Notes under the pieces: generated by a model | The model's input: the letters and a program-made list of their open reading frames with translations, nothing else | Database searches by the model: none | Told to the model about the DNA's origin: nothing | Shown here: piece by piece, positions 1 through 8,449 of the stretch | Layout of the letters: each line of letters begins with the position of its first letter | Numbering within the stretch: position 1 is the first letter of the stretch | Translations under genes and position numbers: made by a program | Assembly (NCBI RefSeq): GCF_044962685.1 | Contig: NZ_JBBKTX010000002.1 | Location: forward strand, 124,001 to 188,000 | DNA: 64,000 nt | From: Oceanobacter antarcticus | GTDB lineage: Bacteria; Pseudomonadota; Gammaproteobacteria; Pseudomonadales; Oceanobacteraceae | Direction: 5' to 3'

Positions 1-2
1 CA

Positions 3-308
3 GATCGTGATGGAGCCTATATGGCGACGGCTAATGACGTGGTGGAGCCAGCTCGCATGACCTTTGCTGGTAACAGTTTGCATATGAACTACCTGTTGAA
101 CTACGGTGCGGATGACGATCAGATCACGCTGCGGATGGATGACTGGATGTTTCTGGTGAACGAGAAAACCATCGTCAACGAAACCCGTATGAGTAAATGG
201 GGATTGACGCTTGGCCATGTGCTGCTGACTATTCGCAAGGCACATCCTGCCGATTTGTGTCTCGCAGGAGGTTCTGCTGCGGCTGCAACCGAGCGGGTGT
301 CGATGTAA
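3..308 (+). CDS. DUF3833 family protein, C-terminal part
   Basis: The open frame enters from the left edge, so only the C-terminal 101 residues are visible. The sequence around residues 25-75 (GNSLHMNYLL, DDWMFLVNEKTIVNETRMSKWGLTLG) matches what I know of the DUF3833 family, small gammaproteobacterial proteins that often carry a lipoprotein signal, which would lie outside the window here. The methionine at position 21 is internal and should not be taken as the start. The last 20 residues (AGGSAAAATERVSM) are low in complexity and look like a variable tail. Its function is unknown. It is followed by 192 bases before metE with no gene. Confidence 0.7.
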   Translation, partial: DRDGAYMATANDVVEPARMTFAGNSLHMNYLLNYGADDDQITLRMDDWMFLVNEKTIVNETRMSKWGLTLGHVLLTIRKAHPADLCLAGGSAAAATERVSM

Positions 309-500
309 CGGACGGTGGCCGTGATTGGATCACACGTTATCCGGGGGACAAGGTGACTGGATAGTCTTGCAGAAGTACTATTGGTTTGTTCATTGTTGCT
401 CTGAATTAATATTTCTCAATATAAGTTCAATTTATTTCGTTTTTTCTCATAAATAAATCCTGCCAGAATCAGTATTAATTTCATGATTCAGAGAAAAAAC

Positions 501-2900
501 ATGACGAAGTTTCATATTCCTGGTTTCCCTCGTATTGGTGAACAACGCCAGCTTAAACGTGGATTGGAAGGTTATTGGGCTGGTGACGTCAGTCAGCCAG
601 AGTTGCTGTCGATAGCAACCCGCATCCGTGAGTCCAATTGGCAACGTCAGCTTGCCGCTGGCGTTGATTGGCTCACGGTCGGGGATTTTGCTCTCTACGA
701 TCACGTACTGAATACGTCGGTACTGCTGGGACATTTACCAGAACGGGTAAAAACCACGGATAATCGGATTGATCAGATGTTTCTGACGGCCAGGGGACGG
801 GCACCGTCAGGAACACCCTGCCACGCTGCGGAAATGACCAAATGGTTTGATACCAATTACCATTATCTGGTGCCTGAGTGTCGCGCTGACGATACCTTCC
901 AGTTGCAGCCTGAGTGGTTGCTGGATGAGATCCGCGCCGCCCAGGCGCTGACTGATCAGGTTAAACCGGTCATTCTTGGTCCGATGACGTATCTCTTTCT
1001 GGCTAAAAGTGCAGAGGGTGTTGATCGATTGAGCCTGTTGCCACGACTTTTACCGATTTACAGTGAGCTGTTCTGTTTGTTGAAAGAACAAGGTATCGAC
1101 TGGGTGCAGCTGGATGAGCCTGTACTGGCGCTGGATCTGCCAGATGACTGGCAGCAAGCATTTGAACCGGCTTATCACAGCCTGCGTTTTGGCGGTCTGA
1201 ATATCCTTCTGGCCAGTTATTTTGGCAGTCTGGAACGTAATCAGTCTGTGGCGCTGGCGTTACCGGTGCAGGGGCTTCATATCGATCAGGTGGCAGGAAC
1301 CGATGATCTTGGCGCGCTGGTGGATAAGCTGGGGCCTTACAAGGTGCTGTCTGTTGGCGCTATCTCGGGGCGCAATATCTGGCGTACGGATCTGGATGCC
1401 TGTTACCGCTTGTTGAAGCCGGTCGCTGAACAACTTGGCGATCGTCTCTGGGTTTCGACCTCCTGTTCGTTACTGCATGTACCCTATGATGTTGATAATG
1501 AAGCCGCAACGGACGGGCGTATGACTCCGGCGGTATTACCCTGGTTGGCATTTGCACAGCAAAAACTGGAAGAGGGCAGTTTATTACGTGACGGGCTCAA
1601 CACCGCAGCGACATTAAACTGCCAGGCCTGGCAGCAGCAAGCAGACTGTATTACTGATCGCCACGAGTCGCTCATGGTTCACAAACCTGCGGTCAAGTTG
1701 GTGGCACAAACGGCGGCCAGCCAGCAGTGGCAACGTAGCCTGCCGTATGAGCAGCGAGCTGAGTGCCAGCAAGCGCGCTGGCAGTTGCCGTTATTGCCGA
1801 CAACAACGATTGGCTCATTTCCTCAAACGGCTGAGATTCGTCAGTTGCGCCAACGGTTTCGCCAGGGCGATATCAACCCATCGGTCTATCATCAGGGCTT
1901 GCTGACGGAAATAGAACACTGCATCCGAGTTCAGGAGGACATCGGCCTGGACGTGCTGGTGCATGGCGAAGCCGAACGTAACGACATGGTGGAATATTTT
2001 GGTGAGTTGCTGGAGGGTATTGCTGTATCGAGCCATGGCTGGGTGCAAAGTTATGGCTCCCGTTGTGTCAAACCGCCGCTGATTTTTGGGGATATTGAGC
2101 GACTGCAACCCATGACGGTGGAATGGAGTCGTTATGCGGCCAGCCTGAGTGAGCGTCCGGTGAAAGGAATGTTGACCGGTCCAGTGACCTTGCTGAAATG
2201 GGCGTTTGTTCGTGATGACCAACCCTGGTCTCAAACCGCCTATCAGCTTGCGGCTGCCCTGAGAGTCGAAATTGCCGAGCTGGAAGCTGCTGGAATCGGC
2301 ATGATCCAGGTGGATGAACCGGCATTACGTGAGGCATTACCATTAAAGCAGGCCGCACGGGCGGATTATCTGGCCTGGGCCGTCAATAGCTTCCGTTATG
2401 CAACCACTGCTGTTGCTGCTGAGACCCAGATTCACACGCACATGTGTTACGCCGATTTTGACGATATTCTGCCAGCGATCGAAGCTATGGATGCCGATGT
2501 TATTACGCTGGAGACCGCGCGTTCAGCGAGTAAATTGCTGGACGGCCTGGCCAGTCGGCCTTATCACAATGGTATTGGCCCAGGTGTTTATGATATTCAC
2601 AGCCCGAATGTACCGGATACTGAGGCGATGGCTTCGATATTGAGAGCAGCGGCTGCCGTTGTGCCGCTACGCAACCTTTGGGTGAACCCGGATTGCGGCT
2701 TGAAAACCCGTCGTTGGGAAGAGGTGAAACCTGCACTCAAGGCGATGGTACAGGTTGCGCAGACGTTGCGGGCGCAAGGGCTGGATACGATCAGTCATGC
2801 CGGGCTTGGCGGCGAAGCAGCTTCCCGGCAAGTTCATGAAAGTCTGATCGGTCATACAGAGGATGATCCTTGTCCCTCTCACGCACGCTGCGTGCCGTAG
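501..2900 (+). CDS. metE: Cobalamin-independent methionine synthase MetE
   Basis: Transfers the methyl group of 5-methyltetrahydropteroyl-triglutamate to homocysteine, the last step of methionine synthesis, in the cytoplasm and without vitamin B12. The protein has 799 residues, close to the family norm. It has the N-terminal MetE barrel (GFPRIGEQRQLK at the start, YDHVL, MTKWFDTNYHY) and the C-terminal catalytic barrel from about residue 431 (TTTIGSFPQT). Zinc ligands are visible at H647, C649, E671 and C732, and the proton-donor histidine at H700 (VYDIHSP). The ATG at 501 gives the usual N-terminus; an in-frame ATG at 483 would add six residues. No cobalamin riboswitch and no clear MetR box was recognised upstream. 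The gene stands alone and runs toward the convergent gene at 2941. Confidence 0.97.
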   Translation: MTKFHIPGFPRIGEQRQLKRGLEGYWAGDVSQPELLSIATRIRESNWQRQLAAGVDWLTVGDFALYDHVLNTSVLLGHLPERVKTTDNRIDQMFLTARGRAPSGTPCHAAEMTKWFDTNYHYLVPECRADDTFQLQPEWLLDEIRAAQALTDQVKPVILGPMTYLFLAKSAEGVDRLSLLPRLLPIYSELFCLLKEQGIDWVQLDEPVLALDLPDDWQQAFEPAYHSLRFGGLNILLASYFGSLERNQSVALALPVQGLHIDQVAGTDDLGALVDKLGPYKVLSVGAISGRNIWRTDLDACYRLLKPVAEQLGDRLWVSTSCSLLHVPYDVDNEAATDGRMTPAVLPWLAFAQQKLEEGSLLRDGLNTAATLNCQAWQQQADCITDRHESLMVHKPAVKLVAQTAASQQWQRSLPYEQRAECQQARWQLPLLPTTTIGSFPQTAEIRQLRQRFRQGDINPSVYHQGLLTEIEHCIRVQEDIGLDVLVHGEAERNDMVEYFGELLEGIAVSSHGWVQSYGSRCVKPPLIFGDIERLQPMTVEWSRYAASLSERPVKGMLTGPVTLLKWAFVRDDQPWSQTAYQLAAALRVEIAELEAAGIGMIQVDEPALREALPLKQAARADYLAWAVNSFRYATTAVAAETQIHTHMCYADFDDILPAIEAMDADVITLETARSASKLLDGLASRPYHNGIGPGVYDIHSPNVPDTEAMASILRAAAAVVPLRNLWVNPDCGLKTRRWEEVKPALKAMVQVAQTLRAQGLDTISHAGLGGEAASRQVHESLIGHTEDDPCPSHARCVP

Positions 2901-2940
2901 TCGCAAGTTGTTCGTCTGGACAGGTGCTGGGCTGCCCTGG

Positions 2941-3444
2941 TCAGTCCTGCTCCAGATCCTGTTCGGGTAGTTTGTCAGTGAGTCCATGCTGTTTGGCCCA
3001 CAGCTGTAGCATGATCAGTACGCGTTCATCGCAGGTCAGTTGGTGATGAAACAGCTGGTCTGTGGCTTCTGCCAGTGCTGGTTGGTCGGTGATTTCTTCA
3101 CTATGGTTGCCGAGTTCGATGCTGAGTTCGCGATTGCAAGCCTCATAGATTTTGGTCAGCAGAGGTTCGATGCGCTCGGGATCATCGGTCATTAACCAGG
3201 TTTGTTCCAGGTCATTCTCAAGCTCACGCACAATTGCCCAGGTAGTTTCCCCGCGCTGATAGAGGGTATCTTGACTGATGCCATGTATATCTTCGAGAGC
3301 ATAGTCCCAGTCATTCCAGCCATCATCGGGTTGGATGAGTGTTGTCTTGATCAAGCCATCCGCCATTGACCAGGCAATGGCAATGGGGTGCGCTTCTTCC
3401 TCGTAGGAGCTGGCGTCAACAGCAATAAAATGTGGATAGGCCAC
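2941..3444 (-). CDS. Exonuclease-like (DEDDh-fold) protein, possibly inactive
   Basis: A 167-residue protein laid out like a small DEDDh 3'-5' exonuclease of the RNase T / Pol III epsilon type. It opens with a beta strand ending in Asp (FIAVDAS), has an EDIHGIS segment that matches the 'hGIs' region of the family, and near the C-terminus has HQLTCDERVL, which fits the H-x4-D motif III. In motif I the expected D-x-E reads D-A-S, so a metal-binding glutamate appears to be missing. I infer either a degenerate exonuclease or a member of a divergent subfamily; the substrate is unknown. It sits convergent with metE and in the same direction as the DUF2789 gene. Confidence 0.55.
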   Translation of the reverse strand: MAYPHFIAVDASSYEEEAHPIAIAWSMADGLIKTTLIQPDDGWNDWDYALEDIHGISQDTLYQRGETTWAIVRELENDLEQTWLMTDDPERIEPLLTKIYEACNRELSIELGNHSEEITDQPALAEATDQLFHHQLTCDERVLIMLQLWAKQHGLTDKLPEQDLEQD

Positions 3445-3559
3445 AGCTACCTCTTATCTGAAAACCGGGAAGTGGAATGTACGGTTTGCAGCGACTGGCA
3501 GCAACCGAATTTATTACCAAAATACCTCTATCTCCGGCTTGCAGACCGCTTGATTGACT

Positions 3560-3814
3560 TTACGAGGGGCGAATATCAGGTTCTTGTCGCAGTAGCGTAT
3601 CCAGGGTATCGATCACTTCCGACCAGTCGGCATCCTCGTTGAGTGATTCGCGCAGGAACTGCTGTTGCGACGTTGTAAAAAAGGACAATTCTGAAAGCTG
3701 GGAATGTTGGCCAATAGGTTTGTGGCGATCAATAAAAGTACTGATTTCCGTTTTGCTGTGCGGTAAGCCAAGCTGGCGAAACAAATCCGCCAGCGTATGA
3801 ATGGGCGTGTGCAT
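3560..3814 (-). CDS. DUF2789 family protein
   Basis: An 84-residue protein that opens with MHTPIHTLADLFRQLGLP and ends with the acidic segment EDADWSEVIDTLDTLLRQ; both are hallmarks of the DUF2789 family, known from Pseudomonas and relatives and of unknown function. The start at 3814 is chosen because the family begins with MHT; the open frame runs 14 codons further upstream without family likeness. No signal peptide or membrane segment is seen, so it is probably a small cytoplasmic helical protein. It lies downstream of the AraC regulator on the same strand and may share its transcript. Confidence 0.8.
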   Translation of the reverse strand: MHTPIHTLADLFRQLGLPHSKTEISTFIDRHKPIGQHSQLSELSFFTTSQQQFLRESLNEDADWSEVIDTLDTLLRQEPDIRPS

Positions 3815-3859
3815 GCGGGCCACCTTATCGTTGTATTGATGGCTCAGTGAGACCAAAAA

Positions 3860-4783
3860 TTACCGGTGAAGTTCATGTTTGGGGCCAGACTGCAGTGCTT
3901 GGCGTAATGCTCTGGGGGATTGACCGAACCAGCGTCGGCAGGCACGGCCAAAGTTTGCCGGGTTATCATAACCCAGTTGTTGTGCCAGTAATCGCAGTGG
4001 CAGATCTGTTTGCTCGATACCCTGAAGTGCCAGCGAGCTGCGGTGCAATTCCTGTAATGACTGATAACGTGTGCCCAGGTTGGCGAGTTTGCGATTGAGG
4101 GTGCGGCTGCTGATCTGTAATGCTTTGGCACAGGCTTCGATGCCAGGCGCGCCAGATTCTCTTTGTAACCATTGCCAGACCTGAACTCCGGTATCGTCGT
4201 TGCTGGCAGGCTGGTTGGACAGGCGTTGCAGGCATTGACGGCGCGCCTTTATTGACGGAATCGTTGACGGACGTTGGTCAGAGGAAGGCAAGGTCAGTGT
4301 CAGAGTCTGGCGGAGCGTATTCAGGGAGGTCAGCTGGCTATCAACCAGGCCAAGGTTGATCATGCCTCTGAGCAGCCGGGCGTTGATATACCCCAACATG
4401 TATTGATGCAGGTCGTTTTTGACTCTGGCTGGTAGTTCATCCGAAAGCTCTGGAGCAATGCTGATCGTAAGATTGAGGGTGCTTGCTGTTGCTGCCATTT
4501 TGATGTCGAGCCATGGTATTGACAGCCGGGTATAGCGCATCCACCAGGACGCCATTTCCAGTCCGTCAATACTGGCCTGAAGAATCTGGAAGAGCATTTC
4601 CTGATCGGCTGGCTCCAGCTGATCTCCATGCTGTGTGCTCATCGCGGCTATATCAACGTGTTCAAGCAGCTGTTGTAGTGAGCCTGATAATAAGGTCGAC
4701 ACCGGAGTGGCCAGGGCTGGGTTGCCGATCGGGTGTGCCCGATTGAGAAGACGCAAGACTTCCCAGGGAGCACGGCTAGGCAT
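3860..4783 (-). CDS. AraC family transcriptional regulator
   Basis: A 307-residue regulator. The last 100 residues form the AraC/XylS two-helix-turn-helix domain: first helix pair around GIEACAKALQISSRTLNRKLANLG, second around LPLRLLAQQLGYDNPANFGRACRRWFGQSP, which carries the family signature. The N-terminal 200 residues look like the OruR/ArgR-type sensing domain common in AraC regulators of this size; the ligand cannot be read. It lies 36 bases downstream of the membrane sensor gene on the same strand, so the two are probably co-transcribed. That suggests, without proving it, that the sensor and regulator work together. No operator could be assigned. Confidence 0.9.
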   Translation of the reverse strand: MPSRAPWEVLRLLNRAHPIGNPALATPVSTLLSGSLQQLLEHVDIAAMSTQHGDQLEPADQEMLFQILQASIDGLEMASWWMRYTRLSIPWLDIKMAATASTLNLTISIAPELSDELPARVKNDLHQYMLGYINARLLRGMINLGLVDSQLTSLNTLRQTLTLTLPSSDQRPSTIPSIKARRQCLQRLSNQPASNDDTGVQVWQWLQRESGAPGIEACAKALQISSRTLNRKLANLGTRYQSLQELHRSSLALQGIEQTDLPLRLLAQQLGYDNPANFGRACRRWFGQSPRALRQALQSGPKHELHR

Positions 4784-4819
4784 GAGTGCTGCAATGTAGG
4801 GTGTGGAAAACGCGCATCG

Positions 4820-6586
4820 CTAGAGATCTTCCAGATTTAACTTGATGGTGGCGGTGAAGCAGGATGAATCATCGGTCCAGAGAATATGGCCGTTGATCTC
4901 CATATCGACAATTTCTTCGCAGATTCCTTGCAAGAGTAGAGGCCAGGGTGCGTGCGGTGGCGGTTGGGTTCCAGCGCGCAACGCAACGGTCATGCTCAGC
5001 GTCTGATTGTGCAGTGCGAGTGCGAGTGCTGGTGTGGCATCACTTTTTCTGGATGGTTTTATCAGTAAATGTTCAAGCAGAAATTCAATCAATGCCAGTT
5101 TGACATCAATAATCAGAGATAGTGGTGTCGTCAGAGCAGCCGTTGATTTCGCCCGAGTCAGGTAGCGTTGGATAAATTGCACCAGGTCGACAGATTGCTT
5201 CGCTGGGCCTGTGAGCACATTAAACGCGTGAATGGTCACATTTAGTGGCGCCGCGAGGGTCGGTTCTGCAGCCTTCGCGGCAGTTTCAAGCGAAGGGGTG
5301 ACCAGTGACAACAGTGAAGGACGTTGTCGGTTGGCCATCTGGTGGCGCAGGTGGTCACACTCTCGCCGCAAACGATCGAGATCGCTGCTTTGCACTAGGC
5401 CCAGATGCTGGAATTCGTCCTGTTGCTGGCGTAATGCCGTTTCCATTCGAAGATTCAATTCTTGCAGCTGTTTGCGGGCATAATATTCAGCGGTATGGTC
5501 AACACTGCAAATCAGTACTTCTTCCGGGCGATTATTGTGAAAGCGGATAGCCTGGAAACTGATATCAAACACACCTTCCTGGCCGTTGAACTTGAGTAAT
5601 GAAAACTTGCCCTGCACTCGTTTGATACGTCCTTGCAGCAGCTGGTAAACGCGCTCTCGCTGTTCAACACCAGTATCAGAGTTCAAGCGTTCCAATATTG
5701 CATGCAACGGATTGTCGATACGGTTCAGCGCTTCCTGGTCTGTGCGTAACTGATAACAAAAATTGCGGTTGGTTTCCATCCGGTCTTCTCGAACCAGATA
5801 ACGGCAGAAGCCCATTGTTGTGTTTTCAATTGCCATATTGAGATGATTATGAGTATCTTCCAGCTCGATTCTGGCCTGATCACGCAACTGCATGTCACTG
5901 AGTAATGATTGGCGCATTTGTTCGATGGCAAAGGCAAGGGCATCCAGCTCATCCCGTTTTTCCGGAGCAACGCGGGAACGATGCTGAAGTGCAACAGGGT
6001 GGTCGGGGGTTTGAATCGAAAAGGTTCTGGCCCAGTCTGACAGTGAGCGTATATGACGGGTAATCAGATGATGGATCAATAACAGCAAAATCAGTGAGAT
6101 GGCGATGGTTTGGCACAACTGTACCAATAACATGTTAAACGCACGGGTTTCGAGTTGTTGGCGCAGCTGCTCATAACTGCCGAGAATGGTCAGAGTTGCA
6201 AGAAAAGTCTGATTCCCCTTCTCTTCATAATAGACTTCAAACTGGTGGCGGATATCGATTTCGCCGGGTTTGAGCCCCGTTTCTATGTAGCCGAAGTCAG
6301 CGCTGTCGATGGCAATGTACTCAACGCCGTCAAAATTGAGCATCCCTTCAAGTTGAGTGCGCAACTGTTCGGCATCAAAATTCCAGAGGCTGATTGCGAG
6401 GCTGTTTTCATAGCTGGCTTCCAGCTTTACCAAATTGTTTTGCAGTCGCTGGGTGCCTCGCTGATAGTCGTCAATCAGTATCCAGCCATAGGAAAGCATG
6501 GCAATCAGGAAATTTGCCAGCAGCAGATATGAGAGCAGTTGTCTTCCTATCCGCGTGCCAAATGCCGCAGAAAATTGCTCAATCAA
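4820..6586 (-). CDS. Membrane sensor protein with degenerate kinase domain
   Basis: A 588-residue protein with a first membrane segment at about 17-38, a periplasmic domain of about 110 residues (ENSLAISLWNFD), a second membrane segment at about 152-174, a HAMP-like linker, a PAS-like region around 245-370 (MAIENTTMGFCRYL) and a coiled coil at about 370-415. This is the plan of a sensor histidine kinase. However, no H-box with a phospho-accepting His-Glu/Asp is present. The C-terminal 120 residues look like a HATPase fold without its N, G1 and G2 boxes: EFLLEHLLIK stands where NLLxNA is expected, and the final strand is SCFTATIKLNL. I infer a pseudokinase that passes its signal by protein contact, perhaps to the AraC regulator encoded next. 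No GGDEF or EAL domain is present. Confidence 0.75.
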   Translation of the reverse strand: MIEQFSAAFGTRIGRQLLSYLLLANFLIAMLSYGWILIDDYQRGTQRLQNNLVKLEASYENSLAISLWNFDAEQLRTQLEGMLNFDGVEYIAIDSADFGYIETGLKPGEIDIRHQFEVYYEEKGNQTFLATLTILGSYEQLRQQLETRAFNMLLVQLCQTIAISLILLLLIHHLITRHIRSLSDWARTFSIQTPDHPVALQHRSRVAPEKRDELDALAFAIEQMRQSLLSDMQLRDQARIELEDTHNHLNMAIENTTMGFCRYLVREDRMETNRNFCYQLRTDQEALNRIDNPLHAILERLNSDTGVEQRERVYQLLQGRIKRVQGKFSLLKFNGQEGVFDISFQAIRFHNNRPEEVLICSVDHTAEYYARKQLQELNLRMETALRQQQDEFQHLGLVQSSDLDRLRRECDHLRHQMANRQRPSLLSLVTPSLETAAKAAEPTLAAPLNVTIHAFNVLTGPAKQSVDLVQFIQRYLTRAKSTAALTTPLSLIIDVKLALIEFLLEHLLIKPSRKSDATPALALALHNQTLSMTVALRAGTQPPPHAPWPLLLQGICEEIVDMEINGHILWTDDSSCFTATIKLNLEDL

Positions 6587-7155
6587 ATGTCAACTCCATG
6601 ATTTTCTCCAGATGTTGCTCAGAATAATGCTCTGGGAGTACCGATAGCTATTTGGCCAGTTTCCAGGTCTGGGTCAAATAGCGATTTGCTTGTCGGTCGT
6701 TGGTATAAAAATTTCCTGGTCGAGCCAAATTGCCAGTACAAGCCGCCATTACAAGCAGTCATTGGTGGGAACCCCTTGTCAGTATTTTCAGCAGGGCCAC
6801 GTCCTGATGGGTTTTGCAGACCGATTTGGCACTTTTTTGATGCTGTTCAACGTAATGGGACAAAGCCTCCGCACCAGCGCCAAGCTGAAACCGGCCAGCC
6901 AGCAGGAGCGGTTGGTAATAGTATCAGGGATTACCCAACTGTAGCCCAGCTAACGTTTTTTTGTTGTCTGGCGATGAAAGAAGCGTGCCATACCGGCATC
7001 GACAAATCAGGGTGACTGGCCCAACTTGACCTGCCACAAGTTTGTTAAATGTCTTTTTTTTGGGGCGTTGAATGCTTGATTTGCATCAAAATTGTGCACC
7101 AGAAGGTAGGTACTCTGCACTCATCTATCAAGCGCACGGAATCAAGGAGTGCAAA
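6587..7155. other. Intergenic region, no convincing gene
   Basis: 569 bases between the sensor gene (minus) and ompW (plus). Two overlapping frames of 84-109 codons exist but lack a ribosome binding site and any family likeness. The stretch holds a hairpin-forming inverted repeat at 6647-6682 (GCTATTTG ... CAAATAGC with an inner CCAG/CTGG) about 60 bases upstream of the sensor start, and a perfect FNR/ANR box at 7076-7089 that belongs to ompW. The middle part shows nothing I can name; a decayed gene is possible. Confidence 0.6.
7076..7089 (+). promoter_or_regulatory. FNR/ANR binding site upstream of ompW
   Basis: The sequence TTGATTTGCATCAA is a perfect match to the FNR/ANR consensus TTGAT-N4-ATCAA. 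It ends 66 bases before the ompW start codon, which would suit a class II activator position near -41 if transcription starts about 25 bases upstream of the gene. An anr gene is in this window at 25145, and ompW is known to be FNR-controlled in enterobacteria. No transcription start is mapped, so the direction of control is inferred. Confidence 0.85.
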
Positions 7156-7731
7156 ATGAAACTGATCAAAACTTTGCTGGCCACTGTTGTTGCGGTATCT
7201 GCTATCCCGGCCATGGCTTATGAAGCAGGTGACATTATCGTCAAGGCGGGTCTGGTTCAGGTCAAACCTAAGGATGATCCCATTGAAGGTACTAACTATC
7301 AGATTGAGGATGACACTCAGCTGGGTCTGACTCTGACCTATATGGCGACCCCGCAGGTCGGTGTGGAACTGTTGGCGGCGACTCCTTTTGAACACGAAGT
7401 CACTTCCAATGGCAACAAGGTTGCGACAACCAAACAGTTGCCACCGACGATTTCTGTCCAGTATTACCCGTTATCTCCGGAATCAGCACTTCAGCCCTAT
7501 GTTGGTCTGGGTTTGAACCACACATTCTTCTTTGATGAAGATATGGCGGCAAAGCACTTGGATAAGAGCACCGGTTTGGCTTATTCTTTGGGCGTTAACT
7601 ATGATATAGATGCTAGCTGGTTAGCGAATATTGCTTTATACAAAATTGATATTGATTCCAAACTTAATGATGCTCTGGACGTAGAGGTTGATCCTCTGGT
7701 CATATTAGTGACTGCTGGCTATAAATTCTGA
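7156..7731 (+). CDS. ompW: OmpW family outer membrane protein
   Basis: A 191-residue precursor of the eight-stranded OmpW barrel, a small outer membrane channel for hydrophobic molecules. The signal peptide is clear (MKLIKTLLATVVAVSAIPAMA, cleaved before YEAGD). The mature part begins with the family's AGDIIVKAGLVQV strand, carries LTLTYMATPQVGVELLAATPFEH, QYYPLSPESALQPYVGLGLNHT, and ends in GYKF with the C-terminal aromatic residue needed for outer membrane assembly. The ATG at 7156 follows an AAGGAG site at 7144-7149; the longer frame from 7072 runs through the FNR box and is rejected. The gene is followed by a strong terminator and is therefore monocistronic. Confidence 0.95.
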   Translation: MKLIKTLLATVVAVSAIPAMAYEAGDIIVKAGLVQVKPKDDPIEGTNYQIEDDTQLGLTLTYMATPQVGVELLAATPFEHEVTSNGNKVATTKQLPPTISVQYYPLSPESALQPYVGLGLNHTFFFDEDMAAKHLDKSTGLAYSLGVNYDIDASWLANIALYKIDIDSKLNDALDVEVDPLVILVTAGYKF

Positions 7732-7754
7732 CCGCAGTAATTATGTGGTTTTTT

Positions 7755-7780
7755 AAAAAAGCGGCTATTGCCGCTTTTTT
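7755..7780 (+). terminator. Rho-independent terminator of ompW
   Basis: GCGGC at 7761-7765 pairs with GCCGC at 7770-7774 around a TATT loop, flanked by six A and six T, so the stem extends to 11 pairs. It lies 24 bases after the ompW stop. Its A/T symmetry could let it serve both strands. Confidence 0.9.
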
Positions 7781-7841
7781 AATGCTCAGATGAATGGGAA
7801 TTACCCTTAAGGAACAAGCATCAAATCGGTTGATGATAAGC

Positions 7842-8399
7842 CTACAAAACGGTTGCCGCTATGCTGGAGTCGGGTTGAGGAGTTCGTGCTTGCAGCATCT
7901 GGGTGTCCAGGGGAGCCTTTGTTGTTATGGATGCCAGGGCCAAGGCATTGAACCAGTCACGACCTTGAATAATACCCATATATTCATTTTTGACAATAAC
8001 TTCAGAGCCGCGCCCTGGCGTATATTCGATCACAATTGAATCGCCTTGCTGAAGGCGGGTATCCAGCATTTTTACCAAGGCATTCAGTCGACTTTCCAGT
8101 TTTTCCAAATGTTCCCACTCAGTGGCTATTGTGATGGCGTCATAAAGAGATATTCCCACTCCTCGGCCACTGATAAGATCTGATTTAACCGTCAGTTCCA
8201 GGCGCTGTATACCGGCGCTGGACTGGTCATTATAAATAGAGCTGGTATACGCATCCGTGATATAAAAATAATCACGTGATGATGAGTTTTCCAGTTGCAG
8301 GATATGGTTGCCATCTAATGAGGTAACCGGGGTGTTTTCGGCCAGACAGGTTGCTGAAAGAAAAGGCAGTATGGCAATTGCCACTAGGTGATTTTTCAT
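7842..8399 (-). CDS. Secreted chalcone isomerase-like protein
   Basis: A 185-residue protein with a signal peptide (MKNHLVAIAILPFLSATCLA, cleaved before ENTP). The C-terminal half carries the pattern of bacterial chalcone isomerase-like proteins: LQQGDSIVIEYTPGRGSEVIVKN, then GIIQGRDWFNALALASI, equal to the family's 'GDxhxhxYxPGxGTxVxxNG ... G.I.G.DF..ALL.IWLG'. The final residues replace the usual IWLG with SITTKAPLD, and a tail of about 30 residues follows. Bacterial members are periplasmic and of unknown function, and I do not claim isomerase activity. A sequence difference from the norm (DW for DF) is seen in the last motif. It is convergent with ompW. Confidence 0.75.
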   Translation of the reverse strand: MKNHLVAIAILPFLSATCLAENTPVTSLDGNHILQLENSSSRDYFYITDAYTSSIYNDQSSAGIQRLELTVKSDLISGRGVGISLYDAITIATEWEHLEKLESRLNALVKMLDTRLQQGDSIVIEYTPGRGSEVIVKNEYMGIIQGRDWFNALALASITTKAPLDTQMLQARTPQPDSSIAATVL

Positions 8400-8449
8400 A
8401 TTCCATTACCTCTCATTGTTTATTGTTTTCTCCTTTCTCACATCTGAAT

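Noticed and set aside
309..500. Cobalamin riboswitch or MetR site upstream of metE
   Set aside because: The gap is too short for a full riboswitch, no B12 box was seen, and no TGAA-N5-TTCA was found.
6686..7015. Overlapping 84- and 109-codon frames in the gap upstream of ompW
   Set aside because: No ribosome binding site, no family pattern, and both run up to the promoter region of ompW.
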